Of a DNA stretch of 64,000 bases, positions 51,076 through 61,167 are shown in pieces. Made by a program: the position numbers and the translations under genes. Under the pieces are notes generated by a model. That model was not told the origin of the DNA and ran no database searches. It saw only the letters and a list, made by a program, of their open reading frames with translations. Source of the stretch: Pseudomonas fluorescens (lineage in GTDB: Bacteria > Pseudomonadota > Gammaproteobacteria > Pseudomonadales > Pseudomonadaceae); the NCBI RefSeq assembly GCF_001307275.1, contig NZ_CP012831.1:3340501-3404500 (forward strand), given 5' to 3'. Each line of letters starts with the position of its first letter. The stretch's first letter is position 1.

Positions 51076-51314
51076 TCAGGTTGTTCCGCGTCGAAAGGCT
51101 CTTCGGTCAGCTCACCGTCGCGCTCGAGCAGCAATTGCACTTTCTGCTCGGCCTGGGCCAGCGCCGCCTGGCAGTCGCGAGTCAAGCCGATACCCTGCTC
51201 GAAGGCGGTCAGCGAGTCTTCCAGCGACAATTCGCCGTTCTCCAGCCGTTCGACCAGTATTTGCAGGTCGGCCAGAGATTGTTCGAAATCCAGTGCAGCT
51301 TTTTTGCGGGCCAT
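51072..51314 (-). CDS. xseB: Exodeoxyribonuclease VII small subunit
   Basis: 80 residues, helical. [22 protein letters not shown] and [19 protein letters not shown] are the conserved core; the tail is acidic. Works with XseA to degrade single-stranded DNA. First gene of xseB-ispA-dxs, the usual order. Confidence 0.95.
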   Translation of the reverse strand: MARKKAALDFEQSLADLQILVERLENGELSLEDSLTAFEQGIGLTRDCQAALAQAEQKVQLLLERDGELTEEPFDAEQPE

Positions 51315-51427
51315 GGCGGCTATTCCGGTTGACTGTTAAACCGGCGCGACACTAGCAGACATGGGGTTTTGGGGCAAATCAGGGCGGGGGGATCGAAGCG
51401 GGACAACGGGCTTGCACCGACCCGCTT

Positions 51428-51538
51428 TTGTGGCGAGGGAGCTTGCTCCCGCTCGACTGCGCAGCAGTCGCAATCCGTTTCAAGCCCAGCAGGTAGGGGC
51501 CGCTTCGCAGCCCAGCGGGAGCAAGCTCCCTCGCCACG
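51428..51538. repeat. REP pair of the GAGGGAGCTTGCTCCCGC type
   Basis: TTTGTGGCGAGGGAGCTTGC and complement ending AAGCTCCCTCGCCACGG. It occupies part of the 486-bp gap between xseB and the mag operon; the rest of the gap holds the inverted repeat, promoter-like and hairpin elements listed next. Confidence 0.85.
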
Positions 51539-51568
51539 GGTTTGCCTCCGAAATAAACGTCAGTTTTC

Positions 51569-51616
51569 GTATTCGGCTCATTTCGTGAGCCGAATACGCC
51601 TGCTATTCGGCTCACG
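51569..51616. repeat. TATTCGGCTCA inverted repeat with a third direct copy
   Basis: GTATTCGGCTCA and TGAGCCGAATAC form a perfect 12-bp stem around TTTCG; TATTCGGCTCACG follows at 51604. There is no T-tract, so it is not a typical terminator. It could be an operator or a transcript hairpin for the divergent xseB and mag units. Confidence 0.65.
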
Positions 51617-51662
51617 CACCTCCCAGTACGTGATTTCCCACACAGAATCGCGTGTTCCCCGA

Positions 51663-51691
51663 TTGTGGAAAATCTGCCGAATAGCTACTCT
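51663..51691 (+). promoter_or_regulatory. Candidate promoter of the mag operon
   Basis: TTGTGG, 17 bases, then TACTCT. The match to sigma-70 is moderate; the CTACTCT form would also suit RpoS. It implies a leader of about 100 bases. Confidence 0.35.
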
Positions 51692-51752
51692 TCGCGCCAT
51701 CTACGGCCCCTTGTAACGGGGCCTCCAGACGAAACCCGAATAATGACAAGCA

Positions 51753-51769
51753 GCGCCGAGGAAGGGCGC
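51753..51769 (+). promoter_or_regulatory. Possible RsmA/CsrA-binding hairpin in the mag leader
   Basis: GCGCC-GAGGAAG-GGCGC: a 5-bp stem presenting AGGA in the loop, 32 bases upstream of the GTG start; the ribosome site AGGAGG provides a second GGA. Consistent with Gac/Rsm control known for the P. aeruginosa mag genes. Confidence 0.5.
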
Positions 51770-51800
51770 CGGGTTGCGTTGTGCATGGCAGGAGGCATAC

Positions 51801-52589
51801 GTGCGTTTTCTTTCTTTATTGATCGTGTTGCTCGGTGCGCCGTTGGCGTGGGCCGAGCCTTCGGCCGAGCTGTCGGAGCCGGTCGGGGGCTGGCGCTACA
51901 GTGGCCTGCTCGATCGCACGGAAAACCCCCAGGTCGCCTATCCCACCCCGCCCATCGACCGGGGCGTGCAGCGCAACCGCACGATGATCGAGGGCCGGAT
52001 CAAGGACATGGGCACGGCTCGCCAGCCCCATAGCCTGGCGGTCAACGGCAATCCACTGAATCTCTATACCGACGACGAGGGCCGTTTCGCCCGACCGTAT
52101 GCGTTCGGCGCCGGTTCCAACAGCGTCGAGGTGCGCAGCTCCGAAGGCCGCTCCCTCAAGCGCGTGCAATTCTATGAAGCCAACAACCTGCGCACCCCGG
52201 CACAGATCCGCGTGGTGCTGGGCTGGGACGACCCCCAGGCCGAACTCGATCTGCATATCGTCACACCCGACGGCCAACATGCGTTCTTCGGCCGGCCGGC
52301 GCTGACCAATGGCGGCGGCCTCGACCCGGACGGCGTCGACGGCCCCGGCCCTGAAATGTTCACCATGACCGCGCCGATGCACGGCACCTACCTGGTCTAC
52401 GTGAATTATTGGGGCAACTACGGCAGCGGCGGCTACAACTTTGATGAGGCCAGCAACCAGAACGAGGTGATCACCTCGCAGATCAACTTGGTGCTCAACG
52501 AAAACACCGTCGATGAAAAACGCGAGACCTTTGTCGTGCCCCTGCGCGCCATTGGCGATCTGTTGCTGGTCAAGACTTTCAATTACTAA
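51801..52589 (+). CDS. magA: MagA: DUF2135 (YfaP-like) periplasmic protein
   Basis: 262 residues from GTG 51801, preceded by AGGAGG. Signal peptide RFLSLLIVLLGAPLAWAE, then a DUF2135 beta-rich domain with EPVGGWRYSG, GSNSVEVRSSEG, LDLHIVTPDGQHAFFG and GTYLVYVNYWGNYG. The C-terminal MagF (61168) is a clear paralogue, so the operon is bracketed by two related genes. Opens the operon equivalent to P. aeruginosa magABCDEF and E. coli yfaP-yfaS cluster. Role within the complex unknown. Confidence 0.88.
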   Translation: MRFLSLLIVLLGAPLAWAEPSAELSEPVGGWRYSGLLDRTENPQVAYPTPPIDRGVQRNRTMIEGRIKDMGTARQPHSLAVNGNPLNLYTDDEGRFARPYAFGAGSNSVEVRSSEGRSLKRVQFYEANNLRTPAQIRVVLGWDDPQAELDLHIVTPDGQHAFFGRPALTNGGGLDPDGVDGPGPEMFTMTAPMHGTYLVYVNYWGNYGSGGYNFDEASNQNEVITSQINLVLNENTVDEKRETFVVPLRAIGDLLLVKTFNY

Positions 52590-52624
52590 GTATCCGCTCC
52601 ACGGATGAACAGGCCCTTGTGAAT

Positions 52625-54334
52625 ATGAGCGACAACACTGCTTCCCCGACCACGCCGACCCCTGTCGCCAAACCTGTGCGCCGCTGGCCGGCGATACTGA
52701 TCGGGCTGTGCCTGGTCGCGGGTGTGGCCGCCGGGTTGGGCTGGTTCATGACCAAGCCCAAGGCGCCGCCCATGGAGTTGGCGTTGGAAAAACTCGGCCT
52801 GAGCCGCCCCGACGGCTTGCTCGAGGCGCATTCCCTGAGCCAGTTGCCCAAGGACCTGTTGGCGGTGCCGTTCCTCAAGGCCACGCTCACCGAGGACTTC
52901 GTCTTCTATTACGAGGCCCACGCCGACCGCCTCGGGCTGATCGGCAGCCTGCGCCGGATCATCTACGAGCATGACCTCAAGCTGCAGGACAGCCTGATCG
53001 AAGAGCTTTTCGACCAGCCGGCCGATGTCGCGTTGTGGCGCGGTGCGGACGGTCGCCTCAAGGATTTCCTGTTGGTGATGGATCGCGGCGGCCTGGCGAA
53101 GGTGCTGGAGCCGTTGGCGAAAGTCGCACTGGATGACGCGCAACTGAGCAAGCTCAGCGACCTGAAGGTCGGCGGTGACGACGTTGCGCTCTACCAGCTC
53201 AGCTACAACGCCAGCAAATCCCTGCTCTTCGCCTCCCATGGCGACAAGCTGGTGGTGCTGTCCAACCCGACCAAGCTGTACGACCCGGCCAGCGGCTCCG
53301 CGGTTGAACCGGGCAGCGTTTCGACGACTGCCCTGGCTGCCTTGCTCAACGGCGACAAACTGTTCCCCGAAGCCTTCGGCCTGCCGCCCAAGGCGCCGGA
53401 GGTCAAGCAACGCATCTCGGTCAACGCCAGCGTGCTCGCCATGGGCTACCAGCGTTTCATCCCGAACTTCGCCGGTTTGCGTTTCGACATGGACGACAAG
53501 GGCTGGCACAGCTTCCTGGCCATGGACGAGCTGGAGAACCAGCCGGACTTCGACTTCAAGCCGATCTGGCAAGCCATGCCCATGGGCGCCAGCGCCTGCG
53601 TAGCCTTGCCCCTGGCCGCCGAGCAACAGAAACCGCTGCTGGTCAAACTCGGCGCCGACGAAAAAGCCGCCCAGGCCATGGTCGACCATGTGGCCGGCGC
53701 CGCAGGCCTGTGCTGGTACGCCGATTCGCGCCTGTACACGCCGCTGTTGGTGGCGAGCCTGAATGAAGACGATGGCAAGCTCGATGCCGACCTTGGCAAC
53801 CTGTTCGGTTCGATGGTCGGCGCCTACGAAAACAATGTCGCCGAACATGCCTTCCCGGTCGTCGAGAAACAACAAGGCTCGACCCACCAGTGGTTGCGTC
53901 AGGTTAGCTCCAATTTCGGCCCCTACCTGGCCAAGGAAGCGGAGCAGCCCGAGGCGATTACCGGCAAGGCGTTCCTGCGGGTCAGCCTGGCACGCCACGG
54001 TTCGACCTTGCTGTTCTCCCTCGATGACAAACTCGTGGACAAGGCCCTGGGCACCCTCGACAAGCGCTTCCCGCCCATGGCCGACGTCGTGCCCAAGGAC
54101 CTGCTGATGCCGGTCTACTTCGGCCCGGATTCCATGGCGCAACTGATGCAGCGTGAAACCCTCGACAGCTTGCCCCAGGACATGGAGCCGGTGTTCTACA
54201 ACGCCGCGCAAACCTACCTGATCCCGAAGCTGCGCACCCTCGGTGGCTATGGCAAGTACGCGCTGACCTTGCCTGCAGGCAGCGAGCCGGATGGTCACTG
54301 GCAGTGGCTGCCGCTGGAATGGAAAGCGCTGTGA
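52625..54334 (+). CDS. magB: MagB: DUF2138 (YfaA-like) membrane-anchored protein
   Basis: 569 residues. A short cytosolic tail is followed by one helix ([21 protein letters not shown], about 21-41), then a large periplasmic domain of the DUF2138 family ([40 protein letters not shown]). GTG 52619 two codons upstream is an alternative start. Probably inner-membrane anchored, holding or presenting the macroglobulin MagD. No catalytic motif is evident. Confidence 0.85.
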   Translation: MSDNTASPTTPTPVAKPVRRWPAILIGLCLVAGVAAGLGWFMTKPKAPPMELALEKLGLSRPDGLLEAHSLSQLPKDLLAVPFLKATLTEDFVFYYEAHADRLGLIGSLRRIIYEHDLKLQDSLIEELFDQPADVALWRGADGRLKDFLLVMDRGGLAKVLEPLAKVALDDAQLSKLSDLKVGGDDVALYQLSYNASKSLLFASHGDKLVVLSNPTKLYDPASGSAVEPGSVSTTALAALLNGDKLFPEAFGLPPKAPEVKQRISVNASVLAMGYQRFIPNFAGLRFDMDDKGWHSFLAMDELENQPDFDFKPIWQAMPMGASACVALPLAAEQQKPLLVKLGADEKAAQAMVDHVAGAAGLCWYADSRLYTPLLVASLNEDDGKLDADLGNLFGSMVGAYENNVAEHAFPVVEKQQGSTHQWLRQVSSNFGPYLAKEAEQPEAITGKAFLRVSLARHGSTLLFSLDDKLVDKALGTLDKRFPPMADVVPKDLLMPVYFGPDSMAQLMQRETLDSLPQDMEPVFYNAAQTYLIPKLRTLGGYGKYALTLPAGSEPDGHWQWLPLEWKAL

Positions 54335-54978
54335 CAGCACTGATCCGCAACCCCGCGTTGACGTTGCTGCTGGCGTTGCTGCTCGGCGGGCCGGCGCTTG
54401 CCGTCGAGGCGCCGGCGCTGGATGTACAGCAATCCCAGGTCTTTCGCGCCTGGTTCGTGCGCATTGCCCAGGAACAACTGAGCAGAGGCCCGAGCCCGCG
54501 CTGGTATCAGCAGGACTGCGCCGGGCTGGTGCGTTTTGCCGCCAACGAAGCGCTCAAGGTCCACGATGAAAAATGGCTGCGCAGCAATGGCCTGTCCAAT
54601 CGCTACCTGCCGCCGGAACTGCCGCTCAGCGATGCGCAACGGCGCCTCGCCCAGCAATGGCAGCAGGGCGGCGGCAAGGTCGGGCCCTACGTCAACGCCA
54701 TCAAGCTGATCCAGTTCAACAGTCGCCTGGTGGGCCGCGATGTCGCCCAGGCCCGTCCCGGCGACCTGATGTTCTTCGACCAGGGCGACGACCAGCACCT
54801 GATGATCTGGATGGGCCGCTACATCGCCTATCACACCGGCACTACAACCCCTACTGACAACGGCATGCGCTCTGCAAGCCTGCAACAACTCATGAACTGG
54901 AAGGACACCCGATGGATACCCGACGCAGCCAACCCCAACTTCATCGGCGTCTATCGACTCAACTTTCTCTCCCAATGA
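54331..54978 (+). CDS. magC: MagC: DUF1175, NlpC/P60-like protein
   Basis: 215 residues from GTG 54331, which overlaps the magB stop as GTGA; ATG 54319 is also possible. Signal peptide [20 protein letters not shown]. The motif [20 protein letters not shown] (Cys63) followed by [20 protein letters not shown] (His156) has the Cys...GDL.FF...H pattern of NlpC/P60 peptidases that cut peptidoglycan peptides. This is inferred from motif spacing only. Stop overlaps magD as ATGA. Confidence 0.8.
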   Translation: MTALIRNPALTLLLALLLGGPALAVEAPALDVQQSQVFRAWFVRIAQEQLSRGPSPRWYQQDCAGLVRFAANEALKVHDEKWLRSNGLSNRYLPPELPLSDAQRRLAQQWQQGGGKVGPYVNAIKLIQFNSRLVGRDVAQARPGDLMFFDQGDDQHLMIWMGRYIAYHTGTTTPTDNGMRSASLQQLMNWKDTRWIPDAANPNFIGVYRLNFLSQ

Positions 54979-57900
54979 CCGGTGCCCGCATGTTGCGCTT
55001 GTGTTCAAAATTGCCCCTGCTGTTCGCCTTGTTGCTGGCACCTGTCGTGAATGCCGAAGACACGGTGGAGCCCAGCGGCTACACGCCGGTGGCCGGTGAA
55101 AGTTTCTTCCTGCTGGCCGACAGCAGCTTCGCCAGCGACGAACAGGCCATGGTTCGCCTCGAAGCGCCGGGCCGCGACTACCGTCGGTTCCGCATGGAGC
55201 CCTACGGCGGCGCCGACATCCGCGTCTATCGCATCGACAAACCGCTGGATTTCCTCAAGCGCCAGAAGAACCTGCACCGCGTGGTCAGCGACGGCCAGTT
55301 CAAGGGCGAAGGCCTGTCGAACACCCTCGCGTACCTGTGGGACAACTGGTACCGCAAGTCCCGTCGGGTGATGCAACGGGCGTTCTCCTACGAGTCCCGC
55401 CAGCAAGTCACCGAAGAAGTGCCGGAATTGAAGATTGGCGACGCCCTGGTCGCGCCGACGCCGTATGAAGCGCCGGCACAGTTCGCCTTGATCCCGGGCT
55501 TGCCGGTGGTCAGCCAGTTCCGTTATCCGCTGTGGCAGGCCAAGCCGATCCAGCCGCCAGCCGGGGTCAACCTGGCCGGTTCCTCCAGTGAGTTCGTCAG
55601 CGTCGCGCCAGGCAATGTCTATGTGCCGCTGGGCCAGTTGAAGCCGGGCCTGTACCTGGTGGAAGCGCTGATCGGCAAATACCGCGCGACCACCATGGTC
55701 TTCGTCTCCAACACCGTGGCCGTGAGCAAGATTGCCGGCGACGAATTGCTGGTCTGGGCCGCACGCAAGCATGAAGGGCGTTCGGTGCCCAAGGTCAATG
55801 TGCTGTGGACCGACGGCCTGGGCGTGATGAGCAGCGGTGCCACCGATGAAGACGGTCTGCTGCGCCTCAAGCACGTCAGTCCGGAACGTTCGTTCGTGAT
55901 CGGTGAAGACGAGGAGGGCGGGGTATTCGTCTCGGAAAACTTCTATTACGACAGCGAAATCTACGACACCAAACTCTATGCCTTCACCGACCGGCCGCTG
56001 TACCGCCCGGGGGATTGGGTGTCGCTGAAAATCGTTGGCCGTGAGTTCAAGAACGCCCGTGATTCGGTACAGCCGACCGCCGCCGACGTGAATGTCAGCG
56101 TGCTGGACGCCACCGGCACCGCGCTGCAAACCCTGGCCCTGAAGCTGGACGCCAAGGCCGGCACCCAAGGTCGTTTCCAACTGCCGGAAAACGCCGTGGC
56201 CGGCGGTTATGAACTGCGCTTCAGCTACAAGGACCAGCTCTACAGCAGCGCCTTCCGCGTGGCCGAATACATCAAGCCGCACTTCGAGATCGCCTTGAAC
56301 CTGGCCAAGCAGGATTACCGGACCGGCGAGCCGGTCAAGGGCAACCTCGTGTTGCTGTACCCGGACGGCAAGCCCGTGGTGAATGCCAAAGTGAGCCTGA
56401 GCCTGCGCGCCCAGCAACTGTCGATGGTGGATAACGAGCTGCAATACCTGGGGCAATTCCCGGTGGAACTGACCAGCAGCGAAGTGACCACCGACGCCAA
56501 GGGCAACGCGACCCTCGACCTGCCGGCCGCCGACAAGCCGAGCCGCTACACCCTCACCGTGTTCGCCAGCGATGGTGCGGCGTATCGAGTCAAGACCACC
56601 AAGGAAATCCTCATCGACCGTGGCGCGGCGAACTTCCGCCTGAGTGCTCCCCAGCGGTTCAGCGCCGTCGGCCAGAAAGTGGCGTTCAGCTACGCCAACG
56701 AAGGTGGCAACGAGCAAGCCAAGGCCGTGACACCCGGCAGCTACGCCTGGGTGCGCCTGGAAGACCAGAGCACCGGCGAAGGCAAGCTGGCGGCCAAGGA
56801 CAAGGGCTTCAACCTGACCTTCGAGCGCCCGGGCACCTACAACCTGACGCTCAAGGACGACCATGGCCGGGTCATCGGCGCCGCCGCCCATGCGGTGACC
56901 GGTGAAGGCATCAAGGCCGTGCCGGGCACGGTCGAGATCGTCTTCGACAAGCCTGAATACAAGACCGGTGACGAAGCGCTGGCGCTGATCACCTTCCCGG
57001 AACCGGTCAGCGATGCGTTGCTGTCGCTGGAGCGGGACAAGGTCGAGGCCACGGCACTGCTGTCCAAGGGCGGCGACTGGCTGAAGATGGAAAAACTCAG
57101 CGACACCCAATACCGCGCGCGCATCGCCGTGAAGGATAGCTTTGCGCCCAACCTGACCTTCTCGGTGCTGTACACCAAGGGCGGCCAGTACAGCTTCCAG
57201 AACGCCGGCATCAAGGTGGTCACGCCGCAGATCGACGTTGCCGTCGTCACCGACAAGGCGACTTACCGCCCCGGCGACACGGTGACCGTGGACCTGAGCA
57301 CCCAGTTCGCCGGCAAGGCGATCCCGGCGCACCTGACGGTCAGCGTGGTGGACGAAATGGTCTATGCCCTGCAACCGGAAGTCGCGCCGACCATCGACCA
57401 GTTCTTCTATCACCCGCGCCGCAACAACGTGCGCACCAGTGCCAGCCTGTCGTTCATCAGCTACGACGTGGCGCTGCCAGGCAGCCCCGGTGCGCCGGGC
57501 AAGGCCAACCGCAGCGAACGTGGGGTCAAGGTGCTGGAGCGGCCGCGGCGTGAAGACGTCGACACCGCCGCTTGGCAGCCGGAGTTGGTCACCGACGCCA
57601 GCGGCAAGGCGCGCTTCACCTTCAAGATGCCGGACTCCCTGACCCGCTGGCGCATCACGGCCAAGGCGATCGCTGACGACGGCCAGGTGGGGCAGAAGAA
57701 ACAGTTCATCGCCTCGGAAAAACCGCTGTACCTGAAGTGGAGCGGCCCGACCCGTTTCCGCACGGGCGACAAGCCGCAACTGGGCCTGTTCGCGTTCAGC
57801 CAATCGGAAAAACCACTGAAGGCCGAACTGCTGATTCGTTACGCCGGTGCTGAACAGCGTGTGGTGGCGGAGCTGAAAAACGGCATCAACTACGTGGCGC

Positions 57901-59543
57901 TGCCAGCCATGGAGCTGAGCAGTGGCGACTTGAGCGTGCAGTTGCAGTTGAACGGCGAAACCCAGGATGCCCTGGCCATGCACTTGAACGCCATTGGCAA
58001 CGGCTGGCAAGTCACCCAGAGCCAGCGCGTTGACGTGTTGGGCACCGACACCCCGCTGACCCTGCCGGCCGACGCCAGCGATATTCGCCTGCGCCTGGAT
58101 GACAGCCCGCAAGCGTTGTTCCGTTCAGCCCTGGACGACCTCCTGAGCTACCCGTACGGAGGCGTCGAGCAGACCGCCAGCCGTCTGTTGCCGTTGAGCA
58201 TCGCCTATCCGACCCTGGCGTCGAACCCGCAGATCCGCGACCGCTTGCGGTTGATCATGCAAAACAGCCGCTTGCGCCTGGTGCAGATGGCCGGGCCGTC
58301 GGCGAGCTTCACCTGGTGGGGCCAGGACGGTGAGCCGGATGCCTTCCTCACCGCCTATGCCTATTACGCCGACTGGCACGCCAGCCAGGCCCTGGCCCTG
58401 AGCCTGCCGCCGGAACACTGGCAGCGGGTGCTGGAGGTCTACGCCAAGCAGGCCGGAGATACGCCGCTGCTGCAACGGGCGTTGATCCTGTCGTTCGCCA
58501 AGCAGATGCAACTGCCGGTGAACACCTTGCTCAGCGGCCTGATGGACGATCTGGCGAAGGCCAGTGAAGACAGCACCGAGAGCGTGCTGGACAGCGGTGA
58601 AGACAGCCTGGTCATGTACGCGCCGGATTCGGCCCTTGGCTTGGCCAGCGCCCGTGTCCTGACCGCGTCCCTGGCGAAACAGGCCAAGGTGCCGTTGCCG
58701 GCGGCCTTCAGCCGTCAAGCCGATGCGGCGCAACAGCAACTGGAACTCAGCTCCCAGCCGTTCGTCGAGGCCCTGGTGCTGTCGTTGCAGAGCTTCGATC
58801 AGGCCCGCGCCACCGCGCTGCTGGAGCGCGTGTTGCCACAGCAGTCCACCCTGGAACGGGCCCTGGCCCTGACCTGGTTGCAGCGCAGCATCGAACAGGC
58901 AGCGCCGGCCGTGGCCTTGGCACCGGGCGAAGGCTGGGCCGCCAAGCAGGGCGCGACCGGTGAAACCTACTGGCAGTGGCAGGGCGTGCAGCTTCCAACG
59001 ACGCTGACCCTGACCGGTGCCCAGGAGCGCCCATTGCAAGCGGCACTGAGCTTCCAGAGCCAGCAACCACCGGTAGCGCCAATGGCGGTGTCCATCACCC
59101 GGCGCCTGTCGCGCCTGGTACCGGGGGACGAGGCCTTCACCTTCAAGCTCGAAGCCGTGGGCAACAAACCGTTGTCCAGCGACAGCCTCTATCTGGATGA
59201 AGTGATCATCAACAGCAAGGCCTCGACGCCGCTGCGCTACGGCATGCTCGAAGTGCCGCTGCCGCCGGGCGCCGATGTGGAGCGCACCACGTGGGGCATC
59301 CAGTTGATGGGCAAGGCCGACAGCGAACCGACGTCCCTGGAAAAGGCCCGCTTCGAGCCCGGCCAGATGGCGTACGCGGTACCGGTGGACGCCCTCAGTG
59401 GCGAGCTGCGCCTGCGGCACTTGGTGCGCTTCTCCCAGAAGGGCCAGTTCACCTTGCCACCGGTGCGCTTCACCCAGGTCTACGCGCCGCAGAATCAGGC
59501 TCGTGAACAGAAACCTGCGCTTGGTCAGGTCACGGTCAACTGA
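54975..59543 (+). CDS. magD: MagD: bacterial alpha2-macroglobulin (YfaS type, no thioester)
   Basis: 1522 residues. Signal peptide ([17 protein letters not shown]) then MG domains: [20 protein letters not shown] marks MG2, and the A2M domain follows with [13 protein letters not shown] and [11 protein letters not shown]. In thioester macroglobulins the TED begins GCxEQ; here it reads [12 protein letters not shown], with Val1064 in place of Cys, so covalent trapping is not possible. This agrees with P. aeruginosa MagD and E. coli YfaS. It probably acts as a periplasmic bait for proteases, in a complex with other Mag proteins. No lipobox, unlike YfhM. Confidence 0.93.
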   Translation: MTGARMLRLCSKLPLLFALLLAPVVNAEDTVEPSGYTPVAGESFFLLADSSFASDEQAMVRLEAPGRDYRRFRMEPYGGADIRVYRIDKPLDFLKRQKNLHRVVSDGQFKGEGLSNTLAYLWDNWYRKSRRVMQRAFSYESRQQVTEEVPELKIGDALVAPTPYEAPAQFALIPGLPVVSQFRYPLWQAKPIQPPAGVNLAGSSSEFVSVAPGNVYVPLGQLKPGLYLVEALIGKYRATTMVFVSNTVAVSKIAGDELLVWAARKHEGRSVPKVNVLWTDGLGVMSSGATDEDGLLRLKHVSPERSFVIGEDEEGGVFVSENFYYDSEIYDTKLYAFTDRPLYRPGDWVSLKIVGREFKNARDSVQPTAADVNVSVLDATGTALQTLALKLDAKAGTQGRFQLPENAVAGGYELRFSYKDQLYSSAFRVAEYIKPHFEIALNLAKQDYRTGEPVKGNLVLLYPDGKPVVNAKVSLSLRAQQLSMVDNELQYLGQFPVELTSSEVTTDAKGNATLDLPAADKPSRYTLTVFASDGAAYRVKTTKEILIDRGAANFRLSAPQRFSAVGQKVAFSYANEGGNEQAKAVTPGSYAWVRLEDQSTGEGKLAAKDKGFNLTFERPGTYNLTLKDDHGRVIGAAAHAVTGEGIKAVPGTVEIVFDKPEYKTGDEALALITFPEPVSDALLSLERDKVEATALLSKGGDWLKMEKLSDTQYRARIAVKDSFAPNLTFSVLYTKGGQYSFQNAGIKVVTPQIDVAVVTDKATYRPGDTVTVDLSTQFAGKAIPAHLTVSVVDEMVYALQPEVAPTIDQFFYHPRRNNVRTSASLSFISYDVALPGSPGAPGKANRSERGVKVLERPRREDVDTAAWQPELVTDASGKARFTFKMPDSLTRWRITAKAIADDGQVGQKKQFIASEKPLYLKWSGPTRFRTGDKPQLGLFAFSQSEKPLKAELLIRYAGAEQRVVAELKNGINYVALPAMELSSGDLSVQLQLNGETQDALAMHLNAIGNGWQVTQSQRVDVLGTDTPLTLPADASDIRLRLDDSPQALFRSALDDLLSYPYGGVEQTASRLLPLSIAYPTLASNPQIRDRLRLIMQNSRLRLVQMAGPSASFTWWGQDGEPDAFLTAYAYYADWHASQALALSLPPEHWQRVLEVYAKQAGDTPLLQRALILSFAKQMQLPVNTLLSGLMDDLAKASEDSTESVLDSGEDSLVMYAPDSALGLASARVLTASLAKQAKVPLPAAFSRQADAAQQQLELSSQPFVEALVLSLQSFDQARATALLERVLPQQSTLERALALTWLQRSIEQAAPAVALAPGEGWAAKQGATGETYWQWQGVQLPTTLTLTGAQERPLQAALSFQSQQPPVAPMAVSITRRLSRLVPGDEAFTFKLEAVGNKPLSSDSLYLDEVIINSKASTPLRYGMLEVPLPPGADVERTTWGIQLMGKADSEPTSLEKARFEPGQMAYAVPVDALSGELRLRHLVRFSQKGQFTLPPVRFTQVYAPQNQAREQKPALGQVTVN

Positions 59544-59544
59544 C

Positions 59545-61164
59545 ATGCGCGGGCGGTGGGTTGGGTGGTTGTTGTGCTTGATCCCTGCGCTGGCAACGGC
59601 GCAGGACGAGCCGTTGCGCCTGGCCTTCGACGGTCAATTGCTGCGAGTGAGCCAGGCCCAGGTGCTGGATCGCCAGCCGCTGCCTGCTTCCTTGCAGGCG
59701 CCACTGGGCAGTCTGTGGAAACTGTTTGTCTACGCCTGGTTGGTGGACACCAACGCTCGCGAGCCGGTCTATGAGTGCCGCGGCGAGTCGAAGGAAGAGG
59801 TCTATTGCTGCAATGCCGGGCAGAGCATCGGTCGCGATCAAGCCTTGGTGAAATCCTGCGGTTTGTATTTCGAACCGCAACGGCTCGGGCTGTCGGCTTC
59901 GAACTGGCGCGCTTACTGGCAGGCCCGCCAGGCGCCGGCCTGGTTGTTGGACCTGTCGACCTTGCAGCCCCAGACGCAGGTGTCGGTCGCGGAACTGCTC
60001 AAGGCCCTGGCCATGCTGCCGGCCCAGGACCAGGCCCGTCGGGTGCTGCTGGATGTGGTGCTCGGCGCGGCGGACGGGCGGCTGGTCGGCGAGTTGGGCA
60101 GTCGCCTGCGGGTCAAGACCTGGAGCTGGCTGGGTGACCAGGGGCCTTCCTCCCGACAAGGCGGTTTCGCCGGTTGGCTGGCCGACGGCACCCCGGTGTG
60201 GGCCGGTGGCCGTGGCACCAGCCAGCAGGTCCTGAAGGTCTACGGCGAAGGTTTGGCGGCGGCATTGCCGTCGCGCTGGCCGGCGGAAACCGGGCGTTGC
60301 GTGGAAGTCGGCCTGTTTGCCCGCTATCCCTGGCAGCGGGTGATGGCCGGTGACCGGCCTGCCGCGCCGGGTCAATTGCGCGGTGACTACCGCGTCGAAT
60401 TCACCAACGGCAACCAATTGGACATCCACAGTGATGGCGAGCTGTTCCTGATGCCCGGCAAGCTGGTGGCGCGCCTGGACCGGGAGGAATACGTCGCCCG
60501 GGTCCTGCAGCGCGAAGCCAAGGCCGAGCCCGTCGAAGCCGCCAAGGCCTTGGCCGTGGCGATCCGCACCTATCTGCTGCAGAACGCCCAACGCAACGGC
60601 GATTGCTTGAGCATCGACGACAGCAGCCATCGCCAGCGCGTCGCGCCGCGCCCGGCGGCGCCTGAAACCCGCGCCATTGCCGCCTGGACCAGCGACCTGG
60701 TCCTGGCCGGCACCGACGTCACCTACCACTCCGACCAGCCCGGCCCGGACAAGCTGTCCTGGGCGCAAGCCGTAGAGCAAGCCAACGCCGGTCAACGCTA
60801 CGACGCCATCCTGCTGCACGCCTACCCGCGTGCCAGCCTAAGCCGTTGGGACAATCCGGTGGCGTCCTGCGAGGCGCTGCCCGCCGCCCAGGACTGGCTG
60901 CTCAAGCAGCGCCGGGGCTGGCGTGAGCGGCTGGAAGGTGAAGTGGGCTACAACGAAATCAGCGCTTTCGCCGTCTGTCGCGTTGCCTTTGGCCGGCCGT
61001 ATGTCGACCGCGAGCGCCAGCGCATCTATGTGCGCGGCGTGCTGTCGCTGCAAGACCGCCTCGACCTGACCCATGAATATCTGCACCTGGCCTTCGAAGC
61101 TCACCCCAACGGCCAGGACGAAACCTATATCGAAGGGCTCGCCCGTCACCTCTTGCTGGAATAG
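59545..61164 (+). CDS. magE: MagE: DUF2300 protein with SxxK, SpoIID-like and HExxH parts
   Basis: 539 residues, signal peptide WVGWLLCLIPALATAQ. Three things can be seen: residues 53-68 PLGSLWKLFVYAWLVD resemble the SxxK motif of penicillin-binding proteins (S56, K59), with RVKTWSW at 189-195 as a KTG-like element; residues 313-347 (REEYVARVLQREAKAEPVEA...AVAIRTYLL) resemble SpoIID; and the C-terminus carries THEYLHLAFEAH, an HExxH zinc-protease motif (H510, H514), followed by D525, E526 and E530. The first cysteine-rich stretch (ECRGESKEEVYCCNAG) may form disulfides. Known as DUF2300/YfaQ; no activity is established. One base separates it from magD. Confidence 0.85.
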   Translation: MRGRWVGWLLCLIPALATAQDEPLRLAFDGQLLRVSQAQVLDRQPLPASLQAPLGSLWKLFVYAWLVDTNAREPVYECRGESKEEVYCCNAGQSIGRDQALVKSCGLYFEPQRLGLSASNWRAYWQARQAPAWLLDLSTLQPQTQVSVAELLKALAMLPAQDQARRVLLDVVLGAADGRLVGELGSRLRVKTWSWLGDQGPSSRQGGFAGWLADGTPVWAGGRGTSQQVLKVYGEGLAAALPSRWPAETGRCVEVGLFARYPWQRVMAGDRPAAPGQLRGDYRVEFTNGNQLDIHSDGELFLMPGKLVARLDREEYVARVLQREAKAEPVEAAKALAVAIRTYLLQNAQRNGDCLSIDDSSHRQRVAPRPAAPETRAIAAWTSDLVLAGTDVTYHSDQPGPDKLSWAQAVEQANAGQRYDAILLHAYPRASLSRWDNPVASCEALPAAQDWLLKQRRGWRERLEGEVGYNEISAFAVCRVAFGRPYVDRERQRIYVRGVLSLQDRLDLTHEYLHLAFEAHPNGQDETYIEGLARHLLLE

Positions 61165-61167
61165 ACC

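Noticed and set aside
55005..58112. 1035-codon open frame opposite magD
   Set aside because: Antisense shadow; the sense strand has signal peptide and macroglobulin motifs.
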